Position numbers and translations under genes: made by a program
Assembly: GCA_021816665.1 (NCBI GenBank)
Contig: JAKAXI010000035.1
Span: 1 to 11,007 of the forward strand
Source of the DNA: Bacillota bacterium
GTDB taxonomy: Bacteria > Bacillota > Bacilli > Alicyclobacillales > Alicyclobacillaceae
Reading direction: 5' to 3'
Length of the DNA stretch: 11,007 bases
Part shown: positions 1-5,089 of the stretch, piece after piece
Numbering within the stretch: position 1 is the stretch's first letter
How the letters are laid out: each line of letters starts with the position of its first letter
The notes under the pieces: generated by a model
Seen by the model: only the letters and a program-made list of their open reading frames with translations
Told to the model about the DNA's origin: nothing
Database searches by the model: none

Positions 1-417
1 CGACATTCCCTGATACTGAGATGGGGTTTCGCTCGCGTTCCCCTGATACTGTGAGCCACCCTGGGGTCGCACCGCACCATAGGACGAGCGCTGAACCTGT
101 GTCGCGCCGGCGTAGGACGAACCGCCCTGATACTGAGACGCAGTCATTCCTTGTGGCTGTGAAGCCGAAGCGAACTGTGAAGCTGATTGATACTGTGAGC
201 CGTAAGACCCAGTCAAATTGGTACCGCCGTACTGTGAACTGCCGTAACTGCGGCTTTGACTGCCCATCATGGATTGCTGTTGCGACTGCCTGCGCTGCTC
301 TTCTTGCTCGACATCGCCCGTCACCATCTGAAGTCGATTCTGCAGCGACTGACACTCTTGGGCTATTTGGCGCGCCTGGTGTTGCAACTGTTGCAGCTCT
401 TGAACGATTTGATGCAT
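1..417 (-). CDS. Q/S/Y/G-rich low-complexity protein with coiled-coil head (C-terminus cut by window edge)
   Basis: The frame is open from ATG at 417 to base 1, giving 139 residues with no stop, so the C-terminus is missing. AAAGGAGGT (rc of 427-435) sits about 10 bases before the ATG. Residues 1-48 form a Gln-rich, probably coiled-coil helix (QELQQLQHQARQIAQECQSL). From about residue 51 it becomes low-complexity: by hand count about 20 Ser, 16 Gln, 15 Gly and 9 Tyr in 89 residues, with only one acidic residue. SQYQ recurs four times, three as SQYQG, beside SSQYGG and GSYGSQYQ. It lies 24 bases after the DUF3905-like gene and shares its sigma-G-like promoter, so forespore expression is likely. 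I do not recognise a named family. A coat-type structural protein or a gamma-SASP-like Gln-rich storage protein are possible by composition only. The reading frame is well supported; the function is not. Confidence 0.8.
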   Translation of the reverse strand, partial: MHQIVQELQQLQHQARQIAQECQSLQNRLQMVTGDVEQEEQRRQSQQQSMMGSQSRSYGSSQYGGTNLTGSYGSQYQSASQFASASQPQGMTASQYQGGSSYAGATQVQRSSYGAVRPQGGSQYQGNASETPSQYQGMS

Positions 418-441
418 GCGGTGTCGTACCTCCTTTAGGGT

Positions 442-705
442 TTACCCTTCGCCTTCCGAGGTGAGCACATCGTCCTCCAGGTCATATGTGGTGTCGTGCT
501 GCGGGTGCATGAACTGGGCACCAATCTGAGTGCCGCCTTGCGCTTCTGCAATTCGCTCTGCACCAGGGTCTTCCTGAGTACTAAGGCTCGCCCACTCATC
601 CCCCGCCATCATGGCAGGGTCGATGTCCTTCGACCAATGATCGAGCGGTGTTTCCCGCCACAACGGAGCGTCTTTGTCCGGCTCTCTCCTCGATTCGTCT
701 GCCAT
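442..705 (-). CDS. DUF3905-like small acidic protein, 87 aa
   Basis: The start is ATG at 705, because GGAGGT lies 7 bases upstream; an in-frame start 15 bases further out lacks such a site. The product is short, hydrophilic and acidic, without signal peptide or membrane helix. Residues about 20-39 (PLDHWSKDIDPAMMAGDEW) resemble the conserved core I recall from DUF3905 proteins of Bacillus-type spore formers (PLE.WSE.tDPsiMAGDEW). The C-terminal third is rich in Gln, Asp and Glu. It is the first gene of a two-gene unit with the Q/S/Y/G-rich gene, 24 bases apart. A near-consensus sigma-G promoter lies upstream at 745-773, so a forespore role is inferred. The molecular function of the family is unknown to me, and the family match is from memory of the motif. 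Confidence 0.75.
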   Translation of the reverse strand: MADESRREPDKDAPLWRETPLDHWSKDIDPAMMAGDEWASLSTQEDPGAERIAEAQGGTQIGAQFMHPQHDTTYDLEDDVLTSEGEG

Positions 706-744
706 CGCCGACACCTCCAATCACCTTGGACTGTGACACAACGT

Positions 745-773
745 TAGGATGTGATAAATCACCGACGCTATGC
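745..773 (-). promoter_or_regulatory. Candidate sigma-G (forespore) promoter
   Basis: Read on the minus strand, GCATA (773-769) is followed after exactly 17 bases by CATCCTA (751-745). This fits the sigma-G pattern GMATR-N17/18-CATNNTA at every specified base. The start of the 87-aa gene is at 705, leaving an untranslated leader of roughly 30 bases that contains the GGAGGT site. The match is by eye; activity is inferred. Confidence 0.6.
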
Positions 774-831
774 AGTTCATAGTTCGTCCAATCGCCTCAT
801 ATCCATGGAATGAAAGATAGGAGGACACCCT

Positions 832-1191
832 ATGTATGCACGGAGCTACGATCGCATCGTCGGCTGGCTGTTTTTTGCTGTCGGGATTGCCGGCTTGTTC
901 GTTCACCACCTGGCAACGTACGCTGTACTGACTGGACCTGAAACGATCATGAACCTGATGGTCGGTCTCGCGGGCATGAGCGCGGCAAGGCGCCGAACAC
1001 GCACCAGTACCGTCAGCGCGACGCTGATCGGGGTCGGACTCCTGCTCTGGGGAATTTGGGGTTTGGCTTGGCCACAATCTGTACTTGGGACGGCGGAGCC
1101 GCTCGAGGTGGTTGTACACATCGTCTGCGGACTGTGGGGCATGTATGTCGCTGTCCATGATGTCAATGAATGGCGGCGTCACGTTGCCTGA
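832..1191 (+). CDS. DUF4383-like four-helix membrane protein, 119 aa
   Basis: ATG at 832 follows AGGAGG with about 7 bases between. The protein has four hydrophobic segments, at about residues 8-28, 37-52, 59-80 and 91-110, with short loops and a basic stretch RRRTRTST (53-60). The order 'YxRxxG...G..GL', then 'NLMVGLAGM', then a later 'VHIVCGLWGMY' segment resembles DUF4383 inner-membrane proteins, whose function is not established. It is transcribed away from the sigma-G unit, from the 126-base region 706-831, and lies 92 bases before the CBS gene on the same strand. No signal peptide beyond the first helix is seen. The family assignment is moderate; that it is a real membrane-protein gene is well supported by the start signal and hydropathy. 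Confidence 0.75.
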   Translation: MYARSYDRIVGWLFFAVGIAGLFVHHLATYAVLTGPETIMNLMVGLAGMSAARRRTRTSTVSATLIGVGLLLWGIWGLAWPQSVLGTAEPLEVVVHIVCGLWGMYVAVHDVNEWRRHVA

Positions 1192-1195
1192 GTCC

Positions 1196-1224
1196 TTCAT
1201 ATCCGGCCCCTGCCTGCGCATACT
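1196..1224 (+). promoter_or_regulatory. Weak candidate vegetative promoter for the CBS gene
   Basis: TTCATA (1196-1201) and CATACT (1219-1224) are 17 bases apart. Each matches four of six bases of the sigma-A hexamers. It lies just after the DUF4383-like stop codon and about 60 bases before the CBS start. This is a weak match and could be chance. Confidence 0.25.
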
Positions 1225-1228
1225 AACG

Positions 1229-1246
1229 CGCGGGGGAAACCCTGCG
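1229..1246 (+). other. Small GAAA-loop hairpin in the leader of the CBS gene
   Basis: CGCGGGG (1229-1235) pairs with CCCTGCG (1240-1246), with one G-T wobble, around a GAAA tetraloop of the GNRA class. No T-run follows, so it is a poor intrinsic terminator. It may be a structured leader element, or chance in GC-rich DNA. Confidence 0.3.
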
Positions 1247-1283
1247 TTCGGTCAGATGCGACAAGGTCAAAGGGGGCGAATCG

Positions 1284-1721
1284 ATGAAAATTCAGGACCT
1301 GATGACGAAGGACGTCCAATGTGTTCGTGAAAGTGAACCGGTTCAGCGTGCAGCACAGATTATGGCGCAGGTTAACTGCGGATCCGTTCCGGTCTGCGAT
1401 GAACAAGAGCGTGTCACAGGCATGGTAACCGACCGTGACATCGCGATTCAAGTTGTTGCGAACGGAAAACAGAACGCAATGTGCCGGGACGTCATGTCGC
1501 GTGAGGTTGTGACGGCGAGGCCGGATACGGACGCGCACGAAGCCGCAGACCTGATGGCACAACACCAGATCCGTAGACTGCCTGTCGTGGACGCGAACGG
1601 CAAACTCTGTGGAATTTGCGCGATTGGTGATTTGGCAACGGTAGACATTCACATCAATGAGGCAGGAGACGCCTTGAGCAAGATCTCTGTCCCGACGGAC
1701 GCGCCAAACGCCATTCACTGA
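1284..1721 (+). CDS. Paired CBS-domain protein, YhcV-like, 145 aa
   Basis: ATG at 1284 is preceded by AAAGGGGGCGA, a good ribosome binding site. The product is two CBS domains and little else: CBS1 at about residues 8-60 (MTKDVQCVRESEPVQRAAQIM ... GMVTDRDIAIQ) and CBS2 at about 71-125 (VMSREVVTARPD ... QHQIRRLPVVD ... GICAIGDLA). The 'MVTDRDIA', 'HQIRRLPVVD' and 'GDLA' blocks and the ending 'ALSKIS...IH' closely resemble Bacillus subtilis YhcV as I recall it. CBS pairs usually bind adenosine nucleotides or similar ligands, and small stand-alone forms act as energy- or stress-linked sensors; the partner is not evident here. It ends before a strong bidirectional terminator. Length is normal for this small class. 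Confidence 0.9.
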   Translation: MKIQDLMTKDVQCVRESEPVQRAAQIMAQVNCGSVPVCDEQERVTGMVTDRDIAIQVVANGKQNAMCRDVMSREVVTARPDTDAHEAADLMAQHQIRRLPVVDANGKLCGICAIGDLATVDIHINEAGDALSKISVPTDAPNAIH

Positions 1722-1744
1722 ACGCGCAACAACTGACCGAAAAG

Positions 1745-1782
1745 CAAAGTGTCTCAGGGGAATCTTCCTCTGAGACACTTTG
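1745..1782. terminator. Strong bidirectional terminator between convergent genes
   Basis: CAAAGTGTCTCAG (1745-1757) pairs perfectly with CTGAGACACTTTG (1770-1782), extended inward by a G-T wobble and two G-C pairs around the six-base loop AATCTT. On the minus strand the stem is followed by CTTTTCGG, a short T-run. It sits between the CBS stop at 1721 and the stop of the convergent holin-like gene at 1811. Confidence 0.85.
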
Positions 1783-1810
1783 TCGTTCCGACCTGTAAGC
1801 GCATTGTCTG

Positions 1811-2188
1811 TTAAGCACTTTGCCCCGTGTTGGGTCCACCAGTCTTTGTGTTCATTTGTTTTGCCTCCGAAACGGCTTGCTCAATCGCTGCACGGAGCTC
1901 CGGTTCTGACAAGTTCAGCCCCTGACGACTTGCAACTGTGCTCGCGTAACTCAGTGCATGACTGAGCTTTTCCTGCCCGGATGACGTCGAGAATGCCGCC
2001 TCAGCATAACGGAACGCCTCTCGGCCAATTTGTCCAAGTACCTGGCGTTCCTTAAGCGTCGTGTGGCTGTCCAGCCACCGCTTGAGCACCGGCATACTGC
2101 GGTGAAGCAGAACCAACAGTGAAATGATGACGAGTTGCAACAAAACCAACACGGCGCGATCTAACACGTTCATCCAGATCTGTTGCAC
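1811..2188 (-). CDS. LL-H-type phage-holin-like protein, 125 aa
   Basis: The chosen start is GTG at 2188, with GGAAGGAGG 8 bases upstream; the longer frame to 2257 has no comparable site. One hydrophobic helix (residues about 9-30) is followed by a soluble helical part: a basic linker, then 'LGQIGREAFRYAEAAFSTSSGQEKLSHALSYASTVASRQGLNLSEPELRAAIEQAVSEAK'. One N-terminal membrane segment plus an 'A..YAE....G.EKL..A......... G......LRA.IE.AV.E' helix pair is the layout of the LL-H phage holin family (Pfam Phage_holin_6_1 type). Family members can form membrane lesions for endolysin release, but many chromosomal copies have unknown roles. No endolysin or other phage gene is adjacent; its neighbours are a CBS gene and a SASP gene. 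It could instead be a general membrane-anchored helical protein. Confidence 0.8.
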   Translation of the reverse strand: MQQIWMNVLDRAVLVLLQLVIISLLVLLHRSMPVLKRWLDSHTTLKERQVLGQIGREAFRYAEAAFSTSSGQEKLSHALSYASTVASRQGLNLSEPELRAAIEQAVSEAKQMNTKTGGPNTGQSA

Positions 2189-2203
2189 GGGCTTATCCTC
2201 CTT

Positions 2204-2239
2204 CCCGATGTAGACATGCAGTGACCCGATGCAATCGGG
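2204..2239 (-). repeat. Perfect 15-bp palindrome plus third half-site next to the holin ribosome binding site
   Basis: CCCGAT-GCA-ATCGGG (2225-2239) is a perfect inverted repeat. The half-motif CCCGATG recurs at 2204-2210, 21 bases away and directly beside the GGAAGGAGG site of the holin-like gene. In the transcript the first arm could pair either with its neighbour or with the copy beside the ribosome binding site. A protein operator is the alternative reading. Confidence 0.4.
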
Positions 2240-2295
2240 GACCGCTTCCGACAGCACATCGTATGAAGGAGACGCACAGGCTGCCCGTGCAAACA

Positions 2296-2326
2296 GGAAG
2301 GGCCCTGTCTTAGACAGGGCCCTTCC
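2296..2326. terminator. Intrinsic terminator hairpin after the SASP gene
   Basis: GGAAGGGCCCTGTC (2296-2309) and GACAGGGCCCTTCC (2313-2326) form a perfect 14-bp stem with a three-base loop. It lies 27 bases beyond the SASP stop codon and before the holin-like gene, so it most likely ends SASP transcription on the minus strand. The trailing sequence on that strand (TGTTTGC) is only weakly T-rich. Confidence 0.8.
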
Positions 2327-2353
2327 CTATTCAATACCTGAATCGCGATTCAA

Positions 2354-2569
2354 TTAGGAGCGGCCAGCCAGCTGCTGTTCCGCCAAGGCGACCAGTTTAC
2401 GGGTGATGTGTCCACCAATCGCACCGGTGTCACGCGTTGCCATCGTGCCCCAGTACCCATCCTGAGGGGTCGAGATGCCCAGTTCAGAAGCAACCTCGTA
2501 CTTCAGCTGATCGAGAGCCTTCGCTGCACTTGTCACCACTGGCTGATTACGTTTTTGTCCTTGCGCCAT
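2354..2569 (-). CDS. Alpha/beta-type small acid-soluble spore protein (SASP), 71 aa
   Basis: AAGGAGGTGAT lies just upstream of ATG at 2569. The 71-residue length is typical. Residues 22-31 (LKYEVASELG) carry the germination-protease recognition site, with cleavage expected after Glu25. Residues 38-67 (DGYWGTMATRDTGAIGGHITRKLVALAEQQL) match the second conserved DNA-binding block. These proteins coat spore DNA in the forespore, protect it from UV and heat, and supply amino acids on germination. One usual feature differs: the 'R.NG.VGG' block reads RDTGAIGG, so Thr replaces Asn. Expression should depend on sigma G, but I found no convincing match to its consensus in 2570-2676. The gene has its own terminator and is probably monocistronic. 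Confidence 0.96.
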   Translation of the reverse strand: MAQGQKRNQPVVTSAAKALDQLKYEVASELGISTPQDGYWGTMATRDTGAIGGHITRKLVALAEQQLAGRS

Positions 2570-2676
2570 GTGGTATCACCTCCTTATGGGCGTTATTGTC
2601 CCCGCCCGCGGAGGCAGTACACCTGTTACATTCTGCTACAAGTTCCATCTCGCACAGTCAGTTCAAAGCCCGCTGC

Positions 2677-3810
2677 TTACCGCTCATCCAAAGGCTGAAA
2701 CGCGACGTGTGTCGGACCTGTGTACTCCGCACGTGGACGAATCAGGCGGTTGTTCGCATACTGCTCCAACACGTGAGCAGTCCAGCCTGCGATGCGGCTG
2801 CAGGCGAAAATCGGCGTAAAGAGGTGGGTCGGCAGGCCGATGGCGTAATACGTCGACGCAGAGTAGAAGTCGACGTTCGGATACAGTCCCTTTTGTGCCA
2901 TGACTTCCTTCTCGATGACCTGCGACATTTCATACCACTTTGTCTGACCTGCTCGTTCTCCGGCCTCTTTGCTCAAACGGCGCAGGTGCGTAGCACGTGG
3001 GTCGTCCGTTCGGTAGACACGGTGTCCGAAGCCCATAATCTTTCTGTGTTCAGCCAACGCGTTTGTAATGAAGTCGTGCGACTTGGAAGTGTCGCCGATT
3101 TCCAGCAGCATTTTCATGACCTGCTCATTGGCGCCGCCGTGTAGGGGGCCTTTGAGCGTGCCGATGGCTGAAGTAATGGCAGAGTACATGTCCGACAACG
3201 TGCCTGCCGTGACGCGCGCTGAGAACGTAGACGCGTTCAGTTCGTGATCTGCATGAAGAATAAGTGCTATGTTGAACGCCTGCTCGGTGAACTCGTCAGG
3301 GGACTCGCCGCGCAGTAAATAAAAGAAACTGGCCGCTGCGCTCAACTCTGGGTTGGGCTCAATCGGGTCCAGTCCCTGGCGAATTCGTTCAAATGTGGTG
3401 ACAATCGTGGGAACCTGTGCAACCAGACGGATCGCCTTGCGAACGTTTGCCTCGCGCGACTCGTCGCCGTCATCCGGGTCGTATAGTGCGGCGTATGATA
3501 CGGCTGTTCTAAGCACCGCCATGGCGTTTGCGTCAGTCGGGACTTCATGCAGGAACGATAATACCGTCGGGTGCAGTGCCCGGTTGTCAGAGAGGTCCTT
3601 ACGCAGATCGTTCAGTTCAGAACGCGTAGGTAAGGTACCGTGCCACAACATGTACACAACCTCTTCGAAACTGGCATGTCCGTTGATCAAATCGTGAATA
3701 TCAAGTCCATGGTAAAGCAGTCGGCCTTCTTTGCCGTCGACAAAGCAAATTTCAGATGTGTTGGCAACCACATCCTCCAAACCTGCGACGAACCCAGTGT
3801 CTTTGGCCAA
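2677..3810 (-). CDS. citZ: Citrate synthase, 377 aa
   Basis: It condenses oxaloacetate and acetyl-CoA to citrate at TCA-cycle entry. TTG at 3810 is chosen as start: GGGAGGG lies 7 bases upstream and the N-terminus then aligns with CitZ (residues 9-15, AGLEDVV); the frame extends 25 residues further out without a comparable site. Catalytic landmarks are intact: HADHELNAS (186-194), KGPLHGGANE (220-229, with His224), GFGHRVYRTDDPRA (260-273, with His263), Asp314 in PNVDFYSA, and NNRLIRPRA (353-361). Length and sequence fit the Gram-positive dimeric type close to B. subtilis CitZ. A 2-methylcitrate synthase cannot be excluded by motif alone, but no prp genes are present. A sigma-A-like promoter and an unusual repeat array lie upstream. 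Confidence 0.93.
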   Translation of the reverse strand: MAKDTGFVAGLEDVVANTSEICFVDGKEGRLLYHGLDIHDLINGHASFEEVVYMLWHGTLPTRSELNDLRKDLSDNRALHPTVLSFLHEVPTDANAMAVLRTAVSYAALYDPDDGDESREANVRKAIRLVAQVPTIVTTFERIRQGLDPIEPNPELSAAASFFYLLRGESPDEFTEQAFNIALILHADHELNASTFSARVTAGTLSDMYSAITSAIGTLKGPLHGGANEQVMKMLLEIGDTSKSHDFITNALAEHRKIMGFGHRVYRTDDPRATHLRRLSKEAGERAGQTKWYEMSQVIEKEVMAQKGLYPNVDFYSASTYYAIGLPTHLFTPIFACSRIAGWTAHVLEQYANNRLIRPRAEYTGPTHVAFQPLDER

Positions 3811-3893
3811 AAGAGTTCCCTCCCTCTCCAGTGCTGCATTCCCATTCAGGTCTTGCCCCCGCGACGCCGCCCTGCAAAGTCCCATCCGCTTTC

Positions 3894-3922
3894 ATTATAC
3901 TAACCGCTATCGGGCTGCACAA
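3894..3922 (-). promoter_or_regulatory. Candidate vegetative promoter of citrate synthase
   Basis: On the minus strand, perfect TATAAT (3899-3894) lies 17 bases after TTGTGC (3922-3917), which matches only the first three bases of the -35 consensus. It sits about 85 bases before the TTG start. The weak -35 would fit activator dependence, in line with the repeats just upstream. Confidence 0.55.
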
Positions 3923-3937
3923 ACGTCGGACAGTGTT

Positions 3938-3979
3938 TTGACGCAATTTGGCGCTTGTTGACGCAGCTTTGACACAGCT
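3938..3979. repeat. Three phased TTGACRCA direct repeats upstream of citrate synthase promoter
   Basis: TTGACGCA occurs at 3938-3945 and 3958-3965, and TTGACACA at 3969-3976, at intervals of 20 and 11 bases, close to two and one helical turns. The last two form a near-perfect 11-bp tandem repeat, TTGACGCAGCT then TTGACACAGCT. They start 15 bases upstream of the -35 of the citrate synthase promoter. This looks like a regulator-binding array; the regulator is unknown. Confidence 0.45.
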
Positions 3980-4066
3980 TGTCTTCCTAAGCGGGGCGCG
4001 CGAGAGCGCAGTCTCACACGCCCACAGAAGCTTTGCCTCCCAAACGTTCGGTCGGGCCCCGTATGA

Positions 4067-5002
4067 TCACTGGGACGGAGTCCACAAAGTGATTCCGTCG
4101 CCCCCTTGGGTTCCCTTCCGGCGCCGCAGCGAAAATGAGGCGTTCGAGGAATTTTCGGCACTTTGCATCCCTTGCGCTTCTCCGACGGCATCCACCATTG
4201 CATATTCGCCGCTCAGTGTTGGCCGGAGTGTGTCACTGCGAAAGCCACGCCGCGTGGCTTCCAGCGTCACGATGTCGAGTGGTGACACGTTCCCGAGGTT
4301 GACCTGATTGCCGATGTGATTGATGTAAAATACCTGTTGCTTCGCAAGCGGGGCTTCCCAGATGAGCCGCGTGCAGAGTGGGCCCACCGTATGCAACAGA
4401 GCATCAACGTCCTCAGTGCGAACGTTACCCTCTGAGTCGTAAACGCCAATGCCTTTACCGGCTTCACGTCCCTCTACCACGATGTAATTTGCTCCGCTGT
4501 TTAAATCGCCGTGGATAATCTGCGCCTGTTCGGACACTGGCAAAAATGTTCCGGGGATTTTTTTGCCGACTTCGGACAACACGGTGAAACCCATTTTGCG
4601 AGCTGTGCGGATCATTTCGCGACGTGTCCGCAGCGGCATGTTCACCGTGCCATCTGACACCTCGACCACTTTGACGCCGGCCTCTTGAAGAGCGGATAGG
4701 TAATCACGCCAGCGTCCTTGAACGTATGCGATTTCCAGCGAAGTTCCGCCCGGGTAAGCTTCAATCCCGTACTCTTGGCACAGCATCACTTTATCCATGA
4801 TCCGCTCCGGTGGACAGACGCTGGCGCTCGCAAATCCGAACTTCCAGTAATCAATGTAGCCGGATGCAAGCTGAAACAAGTCGCGCATCATCGTGATCGG
4901 CAACCCTTTGTCGATCACCATTGTCAATCCGCCGATCCGCGGCTTGTCGACTCGCCCCGCTAACGCATCCTCCAGATGTGCACTCCAGTACTTTGACTCC
5001 AC
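4067..5002 (-). CDS. comA: Phosphosulfolactate synthase, 311 aa, with C-terminal tail
   Basis: This enzyme adds sulfite to phosphoenolpyruvate to give (R)-2-phospho-3-sulfolactate, step one of coenzyme M synthesis in methanogens and of sulfolactate in Bacillus (YitD). GTG at 5002 is chosen for the AAAGGGG site just upstream; the longer frame to 5056 would begin upstream of the candidate promoter. Family blocks are present: DYWKFGFAS (51-59), YPGGTSLE (83-90), VEVSDGTVNM (113-122), SEVGKK (143-148), VVEGREAGKGIG (175-186), WEAP (215-218), NLGN (235-238) and LEATRRGFRSDT (247-258). Family members I recall end near RSDT; here about 52 more residues follow, low in conserved character and with a basic RRR patch. 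No phosphosulfolactate phosphatase gene is adjacent. This ComA is unrelated to the competence regulator of that name. Confidence 0.9.
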   Translation of the reverse strand: MESKYWSAHLEDALAGRVDKPRIGGLTMVIDKGLPITMMRDLFQLASGYIDYWKFGFASASVCPPERIMDKVMLCQEYGIEAYPGGTSLEIAYVQGRWRDYLSALQEAGVKVVEVSDGTVNMPLRTRREMIRTARKMGFTVLSEVGKKIPGTFLPVSEQAQIIHGDLNSGANYIVVEGREAGKGIGVYDSEGNVRTEDVDALLHTVGPLCTRLIWEAPLAKQQVFYINHIGNQVNLGNVSPLDIVTLEATRRGFRSDTLRPTLSGEYAMVDAVGEAQGMQSAENSSNASFSLRRRKGTQGGDGITLWTPSQ

Positions 5003-5035
5003 TGCACCCGCCCCTTTACATCGGTCTGACGCGAG

Positions 5036-5063
5036 TAGTATATGGGCAGGTGCCAATTGACGT
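5036..5063 (-). promoter_or_regulatory. Candidate sigma-K (mother-cell) promoter of phosphosulfolactate synthase
   Basis: On the minus strand CATATACTA (5044-5036) matches the sigma-K -10 pattern CATANNNTA. The -35 AC lies in CACG (5064-5061), with 16 bases between CACG and the -10. A transcript from here would begin near 5028, leaving about 25 bases that include the AAAGGGG site before the GTG. TATACT within the -10 could serve sigma A, but no TTGACA-like -35 is present. Confidence 0.45.
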
Positions 5064-5089
5064 GCCGGAGATTCAAAGGTGAGCCAAGG

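Noticed and set aside
21..464. Plus-strand open frame of 147 codons
   Set aside because: It is antisense to the Q/S/Y/G-rich gene, has no ribosome binding site, and its content mirrors the repeats of the minus-strand gene.
721..1221. Minus-strand open frame of 166 codons opposite the DUF4383-like gene
   Set aside because: The plus-strand frame has a strong ribosome binding site and clear membrane helices; the antisense product has no recognisable domain.
1197..1778. Minus-strand open frame of 193 codons opposite the CBS gene
   Set aside because: It covers the well-recognised CBS protein in antisense, runs through the terminator stem and has no family features.
2258..2280. CATACGAT as a sigma-E -10 for the holin-like gene
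   Set aside because: One mismatch in the -10 and no ATA-containing -35 at 13-15 bases; probably chance.
2570..2676. Sigma-G promoter for the SASP gene (partial GTGTA ... CAATAA match)
   Set aside because: Expected biologically, but neither box fits GMATR or CATNNTA well enough to call.
2437..3144. Plus-strand frame of 235 codons across the SASP and citrate synthase genes
   Set aside because: It is a shadow of two confidently identified minus-strand genes and crosses their intergenic region.
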